Of a stretch of 15,665 bases of DNA, positions 1-7,533 are shown one piece after another. The notes beneath the pieces are model-generated. The model had not been told where the DNA came from, ran no database searches, and saw nothing but the letters and a program-made list of their open reading frames with translations. This stretch comes from DASUZB01 sp036377075 (GTDB lineage: Bacteria > Actinomycetota > CALGFH01). Position 1 is the first letter of the stretch; every line of letters starts with the position of its first letter. Position numbers and translations under genes: made by a program. The stretch is from assembly GCA_036377075.1 (NCBI GenBank), contig DASUZB010000263.1:1-15665 (forward strand), written 5' to 3'.

Positions 1-2271
1 GCCGAAGCCGCCGCCGACGCGGGCGCGGGTTCCGTCCCGGCGGCCAGCGAGGCCACCGGCCCGGCGCAGCCGCACGGCGAGGCCAGCGGCGCGCCCGCCA
101 CGGCCACCGTGGGGGCGGACGCCCCCGCCGGTGAGGCCGAGCCCGCCACCGGCGCGGACGAGGCCCAGGCCGGCCCGCCCGACGGCGGCGTCCGCGCCGG
201 CCGCGGCACGCGCGCCGGCCGGCCGCGGCCCCGCGCCGCGAGGGGCGCGGCCGCCCGCGCCGAGGCCCCGGTCGCCGACGCCGTCGAGGTGCCGCCGGCA
301 GCGGTCGACGAGGCCGTTCCGGCCACCCCGCCGAGCGGCCAGGCCGTAACGCCCGCCGGCGAGCTCGCCGAGGAGCCGGCCGCCACCGAGCCGGGTGGCG
401 AGGAGACGGTGCGGACCGGCCGGCGCCGCCGGCGCCGCCGCTCCCCGCAGGCACGGGCGGCAACCCCGCAGCCGGAGGCCGAGCCGGGCACGGCCCCGGA
501 GACGGCCCTGGCCAGCGCGGCCGACGCCATGGGGACCGTGGAGGAGGGCGCGGCGGAATCAGCCGCCGACGAGGCCAGCGGCTCGGCCCGCACCCGCGCC
601 CGCCGCCGCCGCCGCGCCGCCGCCAAGGCGCGCGCCCGCGGCGACGAGGACGTCATCGCCGCCGCGGCACCTAGCCAGCCAGAGACGGCCGAGCCGGCCG
701 CCGCGCCGTCACCGCCGGAGCAACCGGCCCGCCAGGGCGGGCGGGGCCGCAGGCGGGGCAGCCAGCCGACCGAGCTGGCGGCGGCAACCGCCGAGCAGCC
801 GCCCAGCCGCGGTCGCGGCCGTGGCCGCGGCCGCTCGGCCGCCGCCCAGGGCGAGCAGCCGGCGCCGGCCACCCAGGCAGAGCCAGCCGGCCGCGGCGCC
901 GAACGTCCGGCCAGCGAGCGCTCCACCAGGCTCGACGCCCGCAACCGCGGCGGCACGCGCCAGGGCGACCGCGGCCGCCGCCGCCGTCCCCACGGGCTCA
1001 CCGAGGAGCAGAAGCAGGTCCTCCGCGCCGGCCCGGACAAGCGCATGCTGGTCACCGAGGGCGCCGAGCGCACCCAGATCGGCGTCCTCGAGGGCAACGC
1101 ACTGGTCGAGCACTACGTCACCCGCAAGTCGGGGCGTTCCTACGTCGGCAACATCTACCTCGGCCGGGTGCAGAACGTGCTGCCCGGCATGGAGGCCGCC
1201 TTCGTCGACATCGGCAAGGGCCGCAACGCCGTGCTCTACGCCGGCGAGGTCAACTACGACGAGGAGGACCTGGACGGCGAGGCGCCCCGCATCGAGAAGG
1301 CGCTCAAGCCCGGCCAGCCGGTGCTCGTCCAGGTGACCAAGGACCCGATCGGGTCCAAGGGCGCCCGCCTCACCGCCCAGGTCTCGCTGGCCGGCCGCTA
1401 CCTGGTGCTGCAGCCCGACGACAGCACCTTCGGCATCTCCCGCCGGCTGCCGGAGGCGGAGCGGACGCGCCTGCGCGAGATCCTCAAGGAGGTGCGGCCC
1501 AAGGGCCTCGGCCTGATCGTGCGCACCGCCGCCGAGGGCGCCAGCGCCGACGACCTGCGCGCCGACCTCACCAGGCTGCAGGCCCGCTGGGAGACGGTCG
1601 AGCGCAAGGCCAAGAAGTCCTCGGCCCCCGCGGTCATCTACTCCGAGCCGGAGCTGGTCGTCCGCGTGATCCGCGACATCTTCTCGCCCGACTTCGTCGA
1701 GCTGGTGGTCGACGGCACCGAGCTGCACGAGCGGGTGCGCGAGTACCTCGCCGAGGTCGCCCCCGACCAGCTCGCCAAGCTGCGCCGCCACGAGGGCCGG
1801 CTGCCCCTGTTCGAGCACTACCGCGTCATCGAGCAGATCCACAAGGCGCTGGAGCGCAAGGTCTGGCTGCCCTCGGGCGGCTCCATCGTGATCGACCGCA
1901 CCGAGGCCATGACCGTGGTCGACGTCAACACCGGCAAGTTCGTCGGCAAGAGCAACCTCGAGGAGACGGTGGTCGCCAACAACCTCGAGGCCGCCGACGA
2001 GCTGGTGCGCCAGCTGCGCCTGCGCGACATCGGCGGGATCATCATCATCGACTTCATCGACATGCTGTTCGAGCGCAACCAGCAGGCCGTGGTCGAGCGG
2101 CTGCGCAGCGCCCTGGCGCGGGACAAGACCAAGTCCCAGGTGATGGAGGTCTCCTCGCTCGGGCTGGTGCAGATGACCCGCAAGCGTGTCTCCGGCGGGC
2201 TGCTCGAGAGCTTCTCGGAGACCTGCCCGCACTGCGAGGGACGGGGCGTGGTGATCACCCACGAGCTCTAG
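1..2271 (+). CDS. rne: Ribonuclease E/G (Rne/Rng family), 5' end cut by window edge
   Basis: Endoribonuclease that starts mRNA decay and processes rRNA/tRNA precursors. The frame is open to base 1, so the start lies upstream; the GTG at 109 is internal to the low-complexity part and has no clear Shine-Dalgarno. Bases 1 to about 1000 encode an Ala/Glu/Arg/Pro-rich extension with Arg clusters, as in actinobacterial RNase E. The catalytic core follows: an S1-like RNA-binding segment (GNIYLGRVQNVLPGMEAAF, about 1150-1205), then the DNase I-like domain with VVDVNTGK (Asp codon 1921) and IIIDFIDM (Asp codons 2050 and 2059), matching the two metal-binding aspartates of the family. The Zn-link CPHCEGRG sits 11 residues before the stop, so there is no C-terminal scaffold; the extension is all N-terminal. 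The assignment is firm. The choice between rne and rng is a naming matter. Confidence 0.95.
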   Translation, partial: AEAAADAGAGSVPAASEATGPAQPHGEASGAPATATVGADAPAGEAEPATGADEAQAGPPDGGVRAGRGTRAGRPRPRAARGAAARAEAPVADAVEVPPAAVDEAVPATPPSGQAVTPAGELAEEPAATEPGGEETVRTGRRRRRRRSPQARAATPQPEAEPGTAPETALASAADAMGTVEEGAAESAADEASGSARTRARRRRRAAAKARARGDEDVIAAAAPSQPETAEPAAAPSPPEQPARQGGRGRRRGSQPTELAAATAEQPPSRGRGRGRGRSAAAQGEQPAPATQAEPAGRGAERPASERSTRLDARNRGGTRQGDRGRRRRPHGLTEEQKQVLRAGPDKRMLVTEGAERTQIGVLEGNALVEHYVTRKSGRSYVGNIYLGRVQNVLPGMEAAFVDIGKGRNAVLYAGEVNYDEEDLDGEAPRIEKALKPGQPVLVQVTKDPIGSKGARLTAQVSLAGRYLVLQPDDSTFGISRRLPEAERTRLREILKEVRPKGLGLIVRTAAEGASADDLRADLTRLQARWETVERKAKKSSAPAVIYSEPELVVRVIRDIFSPDFVELVVDGTELHERVREYLAEVAPDQLAKLRRHEGRLPLFEHYRVIEQIHKALERKVWLPSGGSIVIDRTEAMTVVDVNTGKFVGKSNLEETVVANNLEAADELVRQLRLRDIGGIIIIDFIDMLFERNQQAVVERLRSALARDKTKSQVMEVSSLGLVQMTRKRVSGGLLESFSETCPHCEGRGVVITHEL

Positions 2272-2275
2272 CTGT

Positions 2276-2305
2276 TTGACGCGCCCCTGGTGAGGGGCCT
2301 ACCCT
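2276..2305 (+). promoter_or_regulatory. Predicted promoter of rplU-rpmA
   Basis: TTGACG (2276-2281) is followed after 18 bp by TACCCT (2300-2305), a good match to the vegetative sigma-70-type pattern. It starts 5 bp after the rne stop. Initiation would fall near 2312, giving a leader of about 70 nt before the L21 start. This suggests rplU-rpmA are transcribed independently of rne. Confidence 0.6.
2283..2298 (+). terminator. Weak hairpin after rne
   Basis: GCCCCT and AGGGGC pair as a 6-bp stem with a GGTG loop, 11 bp after the RNase stop. There is no T-tract. It lies inside the spacer of the rplU promoter, so it may be a weak terminator for rne or simply promoter sequence. Confidence 0.25.
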
Positions 2306-2310
2306 TGCCC

Positions 2311-2330
2311 GCGGCGTGCGGGCACGCCGC
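2311..2330 (+). promoter_or_regulatory. 5' leader hairpin of rplU mRNA
   Basis: GCGGCGTG and CACGCCGC form a perfect 8-bp stem with a CGGG tetraloop, essentially at the predicted transcript 5' end. It could protect the 5' end or act as an autogenous ribosomal-protein leader. L21 leaders are known in other bacteria, but I cannot match this hairpin to a described structure. Confidence 0.4.
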
Positions 2331-2380
2331 TTGCGTGGTGCCGCCGTCTCCCTTTGAAGCACCGAAAGGACTGTCGACAC

Positions 2381-3067
2381 GTGTACGCCGTCATCCGCAC
2401 CGGCGGAAAGCAGTACAAGGTCAAGGTCGGTGACGTCATCGACGTGGAGCGGGTCAGTGGCGACGGCGACAGCGTCGAGCTCGTCCCGCTGCTGGTGGTC
2501 GACGACGACGGCAACGTGAGCTCGCGGCCGAGCGAGCTGGTCGGCGCGAAGGTCACCGCCTCGGTCCTGGACCAGCACCGGGGCGAGAAGCTGCGCGTGT
2601 TCACCTACAAGAACAAGACCGGCCAGCGCCGCCACCAGGGCCACCGCCAGTCGCTGACCACGATCAGGGTGGAGGGCATCGAGCCGCCGGGCGGCGCCAA
2701 GGCCACCACCAGGGCGAAGACCACCACGCGCGCCGGCGCCGACAAGGCGAAGCCCGCCCGCGCCGCCGCCACGGCCGAGGCAAAGCCGGAGGCGAAGCCG
2801 GCCAAGGCCGAGGCCACGGAGGCGAAGGCCGAGGCCACGGAGGCCGAGGCCCCCGAGTCCAAGGCCAAGGCGGCCGGCGGCAAGGCGAAGGCCGCCGAGG
2901 CCAAGGAGGGCACCGCCAAGGCGAAGCCCGCCCGCACCGCCGCCAAGGCCGGCTCGAAGGCCGAGGCCACGGACACCAAGGCCAAGGCGGGCGGGTCGAA
3001 GGACGGCGAGTCCAAGCCGGCCGGCCGCGGCGGCAGGACGCGCGCGAAGCAGGACGAGGAGAGCTGA
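2381..3067 (+). CDS. rplU: 50S ribosomal protein L21 with long Lys/Ala/Glu-rich C-terminal tail
   Basis: Large-subunit ribosomal protein that binds 23S rRNA. Residues 1-100 are a full L21 domain (MYAVIRTGGKQYKV start, YKNKTGQRRHQGHRQ rRNA-binding block, then TTIRVEGI). Most L21 proteins stop near there, at about 100 residues; this one has 228. Residues 101-228 are low-complexity Lys/Ala/Glu/Thr with recurrent AKAEATEA- and AKAKPAR-like units, resembling histone H1-like tails and probably disordered. I chose GTG 2381 because GAAAGGA (2364-2370) lies 10 nt upstream and it begins exactly at the family N-terminus; an in-frame TTG at 2354 would put this Shine-Dalgarno inside the gene. The stop is 1 bp before rpmA, so the two are co-translated. 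Tail function is unknown. Confidence 0.95.
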   Translation: MYAVIRTGGKQYKVKVGDVIDVERVSGDGDSVELVPLLVVDDDGNVSSRPSELVGAKVTASVLDQHRGEKLRVFTYKNKTGQRRHQGHRQSLTTIRVEGIEPPGGAKATTRAKTTTRAGADKAKPARAAATAEAKPEAKPAKAEATEAKAEATEAEAPESKAKAAGGKAKAAEAKEGTAKAKPARTAAKAGSKAEATDTKAKAGGSKDGESKPAGRGGRTRAKQDEES

Positions 3068-3068
3068 G

Positions 3069-3323
3069 ATGGCCCACAAGAAGGGTGCTTCTTCCAGCCG
3101 CAACGGCCGCGACTCGGCCGCCAAGCGGCTCGGGGTCAAGCGCTACGGAGGAGAGCTGGTGACCGCCGGCACCATCCTCGTGCGGCAGCGCGGCACCCGT
3201 ATCCACCCAGGCGCCGGCGTCGGCCGGGGCGGCGACGACACCCTGTTCGCCAAGGTCGACGGCCGCGTCATCTACCACCAGGTACGCGGGCGGAAGCTGG
3301 CGAGCATCGAGTCCGGCGGCTGA
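3069..3323 (+). CDS. rpmA: 50S ribosomal protein L27
   Basis: Large-subunit protein whose N-terminus reaches the peptidyl-transferase centre. The 84 residues cover the usual length, beginning MAHKKGASSSRNGRDS and containing RLGVKRYGGELVTAGTILVRQRGT and HPGAGVGRG, all diagnostic. There is no Firmicutes-style cleavable leader before the MAHKKG start. ATG 3069 follows the rplU stop by 1 bp, with GAGGAG at the rplU 3' end as Shine-Dalgarno. The next 147 bp, up to obg, contain no clear terminator or promoter. Confidence 0.97.
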   Translation: MAHKKGASSSRNGRDSAAKRLGVKRYGGELVTAGTILVRQRGTRIHPGAGVGRGGDDTLFAKVDGRVIYHQVRGRKLASIESGG

Positions 3324-3470
3324 GCTCCAGGCGAAGCCGGCGGACTCGGACGCGGGCCGTCCCCCGGCGACCGGCAATCTTTTCGACCGATCGCGAGCAC
3401 CGCATGCACGGCTCAGCGAGCCAGCCGCCCGCCGAACCCCCAGTCGCCCTCCCTGCGGGGCAGTAGTCCG

Positions 3471-4790
3471 GTGTTCGTCGATGAAGTGACCGTCGAGGTC
3501 GCCGCGGGGCGTGGTGGCGACGGGGTGACCTCGTTCCACCGGGAGAAGTACCGCCCGAAGGGCGGGCCGGACGGCGCCGACGGCGGCCGCGGCGGCGACG
3601 TCGTGCTGGTCGCGGAGCCGGGCGTGTCCACCCTGGTCGAGTACCGCTTCCACCCGCACCAGCGGGCCGGCCGCGGCCGCCACGGCCAGGGCTCCAACCG
3701 CACCGGCGCCGAGGGCGACGACCGCGTCCTGCCCGTGCCCGTCGGCACCATGGTCAGGGACGAGGGCGGCACCCTCCTGGCCGACCTGGCCGTCCCAGGG
3801 GCACGTTTCGTCGCCGCCCGCGGCGGCCGCGGCGGCCGCGGCAACGCCGCCCTCTCCGGCCCGGGCCGCAAGGTGGCCCACTTCCACGAGAAGGGCGAGC
3901 CGGGGGTCGCCCGCCGCCTGCGCCTCGAACTGCGCGTGCTGGCCGACGCGGGCCTCGTCGGGTTCCCCAACGCTGGCAAGTCGAGCCTGGTCAGGCGCGT
4001 CTCGGCCGCCAGGCCGAAGGTGGCCGGCTACCCCTTCACCACCCTGGAGCCGGTGCTCGGCATGGTGCGCGCCGGTGACCACGACTTCGTCCTTGCCGAC
4101 GTGCCCGGGCTGGTCCCCGGCGCCGCCGCCGGCAAGGGCCTCGGCCACCGCTTCCTGCGCCACGTGACCCGCTCGGCCGTGCTGGTGCACGTGCTGGACC
4201 TGGCCACGCAGGAGCCGGGCAGGGAGCCGGAGGCCGACCTGGCCGCCCTCGAGGCCGAGCTGGCCGCCTACGACCCCGCGCTGGTCAGCCGCCCGGCCCT
4301 GGTGGTGGCGAACAAGGTCGACCTGCCGGAGGGACGGGCCCGGCTGCCCGAGGCGGAGGCGGCCGCCGCCCGCCGCGGGCTCGCCTGCCACGCGGTCTCC
4401 GCCGCCACCGGCGAGGGCCTCCAAGGCCTGGTGTACGCGCTCGGCGAACTGGTGACGGAGGCGCGGGCCGCCCGTCCGGCGCCGGACGGCCGGGAGGACG
4501 CGCTGGTGGTCGAGCCGGAGGCCCCGATCGAGGTGGTGCGCGACCCGGACGGCCGCCTGCGGGTGCGCGGCGACCGGCCCGAGCGCTGGGTGGCCATGAC
4601 CGACCTCGACAACCCCGAAGGGGTCGCCCACCTGCAACGACGGCTGCGCCGGGCGGGGGTCGACGAGCTGCTCGCCGGCGCCGGCGCCCGGCAGGGCGAC
4701 GAGGTCGTGGTGGGGGAGGCGACCTTCGAGTGGGAGCCTGATCCGCTGGCCGCGGCGCAGCGGCCGCGCCGGCCTGGCCGGACCGGCTAG
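3471..4790 (+). CDS. obg: GTPase Obg/CgtA (ribosome assembly, stress)
   Basis: Obg-family GTPase that binds the 50S subunit late in assembly and links GTP/ppGpp state to growth. It has 439 residues in three parts. The Gly-rich Obg fold (1 to about 157) begins MFVDEVTVEVAAGRGGDG and carries the GGRGGRGNAA block. The G domain has G1 GFPNAGKSS (164-172), the switch-region PFTT, G3 DVPGL (210-214), G4 NKVD (281-284) and G5 SA (310-311). A C-terminal OCT domain (about 360-430) ends near ATFEWEPDP. GTG 3471 is the family start; the only upstream purine run is GCGGGG, so the ribosome-binding site is weak. It follows rpmA in the usual order, but the next gene is not proB or nadD: a sugar importer intervenes. 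Confidence 0.96.
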   Translation: MFVDEVTVEVAAGRGGDGVTSFHREKYRPKGGPDGADGGRGGDVVLVAEPGVSTLVEYRFHPHQRAGRGRHGQGSNRTGAEGDDRVLPVPVGTMVRDEGGTLLADLAVPGARFVAARGGRGGRGNAALSGPGRKVAHFHEKGEPGVARRLRLELRVLADAGLVGFPNAGKSSLVRRVSAARPKVAGYPFTTLEPVLGMVRAGDHDFVLADVPGLVPGAAAGKGLGHRFLRHVTRSAVLVHVLDLATQEPGREPEADLAALEAELAAYDPALVSRPALVVANKVDLPEGRARLPEAEAAAARRGLACHAVSAATGEGLQGLVYALGELVTEARAARPAPDGREDALVVEPEAPIEVVRDPDGRLRVRGDRPERWVAMTDLDNPEGVAHLQRRLRRAGVDELLAGAGARQGDEVVVGEATFEWEPDPLAAAQRPRRPGRTG

Positions 4791-4875
4791 GCGCTCAGCT
4801 TCTCAAACGCGCGGAGAACAGGCAGAATCGCCGTTGTTGCGGCCGGTGAACGGTGTCGTATCCGCAAGCTTGGGG

Positions 4876-4881
4876 TACGTT
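4876..4881 (+). promoter_or_regulatory. Possible -10 element for the sugar importer operon
   Basis: TACGTT in the context GGGGTACGTTC fits TAnnnT. The -35 position at 17 bp (GTGTCG, 4853-4858) is poor. A very similar GGGTACGTTTTC lies upstream of the partner ATPase on the minus strand (12056-12051). Initiation near 4888 would leave a leader of about 230 nt holding the palindrome at 4931. Confidence 0.3.
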
Positions 4882-4930
4882 CGGACCACACCGGCCAGCG
4901 GAAGGAGCTGGCGCAGGCGGTGCCGTCGTT

Positions 4931-4946
4931 CTGCCAGCGCTGGCAG
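4931..4946. promoter_or_regulatory. 16-bp perfect palindrome, LacI/cre-type operator
   Basis: CTGCCAGCGCTGGCAG is perfectly self-complementary. Its inner 14 bp fit TGNNANCGNTNNCA, the pattern of LacI-family and CcpA (cre) operators with the central CG. It sits 173 bp upstream of the solute-binding protein start, downstream of the candidate -10, where a bound repressor could block transcription. No LacI-type regulator gene is in the window. It has no T-tract, so a terminator is unlikely. Confidence 0.55.
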
Positions 4947-4967
4947 CGAGGCGAAAGAGGGAGGTTC

Positions 4968-5045
4968 ATGGCGCGTCGACGGAGTGTGGTGGGGCTCCTG
5001 GCGGCCTTCACGCCGGGCGGATCGGAGGTGGAATCTCGTTGCTAG
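4968..5045 (+). CDS. Possible 25-residue leader ORF
   Basis: ATG 4968 is preceded by AGGGAGG at a good distance and opens a 25-codon frame (MARRRSVVGLL start, ESRC end, stop TAG 5043-5045). It lies between the operator palindrome and the solute-binding protein gene. I recognise no family. It could be an upstream ORF affecting translation, the relic of a removed gene, or chance; the strong Shine-Dalgarno is the only real support. Confidence 0.3.
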   Translation: MARRRSVVGLLAAFTPGGSEVESRC

Positions 5046-5118
5046 TCCGATTCACCGCACTGTTTCCATCCCGATCGGCTGTCGTAGCTGCGTGGCCCGA
5101 CGTCAAGGAGGATTCGCC

Positions 5119-6396
5119 GTGATCAGAAGGACAAGGCTGTTGGCCGTCTCGGCCATGCTCGCGGTCGGCGCGCTCGTCGTGGCCGGCTGTGGTGGCGGTG
5201 GTTCGAGCGGCGGCGGCTCTTCCAACCAGGGCCTCACCAGCCGGGGCCCGATCACCTACGTGGCGGGCAAGGACAACAACAACGTCAACCGGCCGATCAT
5301 CAACAAGTGGAACGCCGCCCACCCGGACCAGAAGGTGACGTTCAAGGAGCAGTCCGACCAGGCCGACCAGCAGCACGACGACCTCGTGCAGCACTTCCAG
5401 TCCAAGGACGCCAACTACGACGTGGTCAGCGTCGACGTGATCTGGACGGCGGAGTTCGCGGCCAAGGGCTGGCTGCAGCCGCTCAAGGACCAGTTCAACG
5501 TCGACACCTCCGCCTTCTTCCCCGCGCCGCTCAAGACCGCCACCTACAACAACACCCTCTACGCCCTGCCGTACGCCAGTGACGGCGGCCTGCTGTTCTA
5601 CCGCAAGGACCTCGTCAAGACCCCACCGAAGACGTGGGACGAGATGATGGGGATGTGCTCGATCGCCAAGAAGAACAACATGGACTGCTACGCGGGCCAG
5701 TTCGCCAAGTACGAGGGCCTGACCTGCAACGCGACCGAGGCGATCAACACCGACGGTGGCAAGGTCGTCGACACCGACGGCAAGACCCCGGTGGTCAACT
5801 CACCGGAGGCGGCCAAGGGCCTCGGCAGGCTGGCTGACGCCTACAAGAACGGCAACATCCCCAAGCAGGCGATCACCTACCAGGAGGAGCAGGGCCGCCA
5901 GTCGTTCGAGGCGGGCAAGCTGCTGTTCCTGCGCAACTGGCCGTACGTGTACAGCCTGGCGACGACCGACGCCAGCTCGAAGGTGAAGGACAAGTTCGGC
6001 ATCGCGCCGCTGCCAGGCGACGCCGGGAAGCCGGGCGCGTCCACCCTCGGTGGCCACGACGCCGCCATCAGCCAGTTCTCCGCCCACAAGGCGACCGCCT
6101 TCGACTTCATCAAGTTCTGGACCAGCGAGGAGACGGGGCGGTTCTTCGCCACCCAGGGCTCCCTCGCCCCGGTCCTCTCCAAGCTGTACGACGACCCGGC
6201 GCTGATCAAGAAGCTGCCCTACCTGCCCACGCTGAAGACCTCGATCCAGAACGCCGTCCCCCGCCCGGTCAGCCCGTTCTACCCGGCCGTGACCAGGGCG
6301 ATCGAGGACAACTCCTACGCTGCGATCAAGGGCGACAAACCAGTACAACAGGCCTTGAACGACATGCAGAACGCGATCAAGGCCGCCGCCTCCTGA
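5119..6396 (+). CDS. Sugar ABC transporter solute-binding lipoprotein (LpqY/ThuE type)
   Basis: Extracellular lipoprotein that captures a sugar and delivers it to the two permeases that follow. The 425 residues begin with a lipoprotein signal: MIRRTRLLAVSAML, a hydrophobic stretch, then lipobox VAGC with Cys24, and a Gly/Ser linker. The mature part is a family 1 solute-binding protein (MalE-like fold). The block DVVSVDVIWTAEFAAKGW closely resembles the mycobacterial trehalose binder LpqY, so trehalose, maltose or a related alpha-glucoside is the likely substrate; the sequence alone does not settle it. GTG 5119 is preceded by AAGGAGG (5105-5111), a near-perfect Shine-Dalgarno, and is the only start that puts the signal peptide at the N-terminus. 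The frame stays open back to 4834, but that part has no coding character. Its ATPase appears to be the minus-strand gene at 10723-11979. Confidence 0.93.
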   Translation: MIRRTRLLAVSAMLAVGALVVAGCGGGGSSGGGSSNQGLTSRGPITYVAGKDNNNVNRPIINKWNAAHPDQKVTFKEQSDQADQQHDDLVQHFQSKDANYDVVSVDVIWTAEFAAKGWLQPLKDQFNVDTSAFFPAPLKTATYNNTLYALPYASDGGLLFYRKDLVKTPPKTWDEMMGMCSIAKKNNMDCYAGQFAKYEGLTCNATEAINTDGGKVVDTDGKTPVVNSPEAAKGLGRLADAYKNGNIPKQAITYQEEQGRQSFEAGKLLFLRNWPYVYSLATTDASSKVKDKFGIAPLPGDAGKPGASTLGGHDAAISQFSAHKATAFDFIKFWTSEETGRFFATQGSLAPVLSKLYDDPALIKKLPYLPTLKTSIQNAVPRPVSPFYPAVTRAIEDNSYAAIKGDKPVQQALNDMQNAIKAAAS

Positions 6397-6402
6397 GACG
6401 AT

Positions 6403-6441
6403 CGGTGGGGCCGGCGGGCTCCTGGCCCGCCGGCCCCACCG
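6403..6441 (+). terminator. 17-bp intercistronic hairpin between binding protein and permeases
   Basis: The arms 6403-6419 and 6425-6441 are perfectly complementary around a 5-nt loop (TCCTG). The sequence is almost all G/C and no T-run follows. In MalE-MalF type operons such structures act as partial terminators or mRNA 3' stabilisers, giving more binding protein than permease; I infer the same here. Confidence 0.65.
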
Positions 6442-6494
6442 GCACCAGCTCCACCCAGCGATACGTGCCGTAGCGTCGCACCCTCGGAGGCATC

Positions 6495-7532
6495 ATGTCA
6501 GCCACGCCTGGGCCCGGCACCAGCGAGGCCGCGCCCGAAGAGACCAAAGCGCCGCCCGGAAGGGGGCGCACCGCGCTCAGCGCCGGACGCGAGCGTCTCG
6601 GCCTATACCTGGTCACCCCGACCCTGGTCCTGCTGGCCGTCGTGATCCTCTACCCGGTCGTGCGGGCGATCTTCATGTCCTTCCAGAAGGACCCCGGCCT
6701 CGACCCGGCGACCGGGTTGTTCGTCAGCGGCGGCTTCGCGGGCTTCAAGAACTACACCCACTGGCTGTTCCAGCAGTGCAGCAGCCCGGGTGGCGGGACC
6801 GTCAAGTGCCCGCCCGGCTCGCTCGGCGCGCTGTTCTGGCCCTCCCTCTGGGTGACCGTCTTCTTCACCATCGCCACGGTGGTCATCGAGGTCATCCTCG
6901 GCATGTGGTTCGCACTGATCATGAACCGGGCGTTCAAGGGCCGCGCGCTGCTGCGGGCCAGCGTCCTGGTGCCCTGGTCCATCCCCACCGCCGTCACCGC
7001 CAAGCTGTGGTTCTTCATCTTCGCCTTCCAGGGCATCGCCAACAGCCTGTTCAACACCCACATCCTCTGGACCGGCGACAAGTGGGCGTCACGGTTCGCG
7101 ATCGTCATCGCCGACGTCTGGAAGACCACCCCGTTCATCGCCCTGCTGATCCTCGCCGGCCTGCAGATCATCCCCGAGGAGGTCTACGAGGCGGCCAAGG
7201 TCGACGGCGCCACCGCGTGGCAGCGCTTCACCCGCGTGACGCTCCCGCTGGTGCGGCCGGCGCTGTTGGTGGCCATCCTTTTCCGCACCCTCGACGTGCT
7301 GCGCATCTACGACCTGCCGGCGATCCTCACCCAGGGAGGCGGCGGCAGCGGGCACGCCACCACCACGCTGTCCATCCTGGTCGTCGACCAGATCCGGCAG
7401 GGCTTCAACAGCGCGGCCGCGCTGTCCACCCTCACCTTCCTGTTCATCTTCCTGGTCGCGTTCGTTTTCGTGAAGTTCCTCGGGGCCAACGTGGTCCAGA
7501 CGCAGCAGCGGCAGCAGAAGGGGGCGCGCTGA
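6495..7532 (+). CDS. Sugar ABC transporter permease (MalF/SugA type)
   Basis: First membrane subunit of the importer. It has 345 residues: a hydrophilic N-terminal cytoplasmic stretch (1-35), then about six transmembrane segments (near 38-60, 116-140, 155-180, 200-222, 255-268, 308-330). The cytoplasmic EAA loop that docks on the ATPase is clear at 228-255 (EEVYEAAKVDGATAWQRF). An external loop after helix 1 contains Cys95 and Cys105 flanking a Gly-rich turn, possibly a disulfide. GGAGG (6485-6489) precedes ATG 6495. The stop is 1 bp before the next permease, so the two are translationally coupled. Confidence 0.94.
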   Translation: MSATPGPGTSEAAPEETKAPPGRGRTALSAGRERLGLYLVTPTLVLLAVVILYPVVRAIFMSFQKDPGLDPATGLFVSGGFAGFKNYTHWLFQQCSSPGGGTVKCPPGSLGALFWPSLWVTVFFTIATVVIEVILGMWFALIMNRAFKGRALLRASVLVPWSIPTAVTAKLWFFIFAFQGIANSLFNTHILWTGDKWASRFAIVIADVWKTTPFIALLILAGLQIIPEEVYEAAKVDGATAWQRFTRVTLPLVRPALLVAILFRTLDVLRIYDLPAILTQGGGGSGHATTTLSILVVDQIRQGFNSAAALSTLTFLFIFLVAFVFVKFLGANVVQTQQRQQKGAR

Positions 7533-7533
7533 C

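Noticed and set aside
2354..2380. TTG start adding nine residues to L21
   Set aside because: It would place the Shine-Dalgarno GAAAGGA inside the gene, and L21 starts at MYAVIRTGGKQYKV.
2664..4637. Long minus-strand frame opposite rplU, rpmA and obg
   Set aside because: It is a shadow frame caused by high GC, opposite three certain genes, and its translation has no recognisable domain. The same applies to the long antisense frames at 709-2262, 7444-8313, 8524-9765, 10771-12279 and 14041-15510.
4834..5118. Upstream extension of the solute-binding protein frame
   Set aside because: It would bury the lipoprotein signal 95 residues inside the protein; the Shine-Dalgarno at 5105-5111 fixes the start at 5119.
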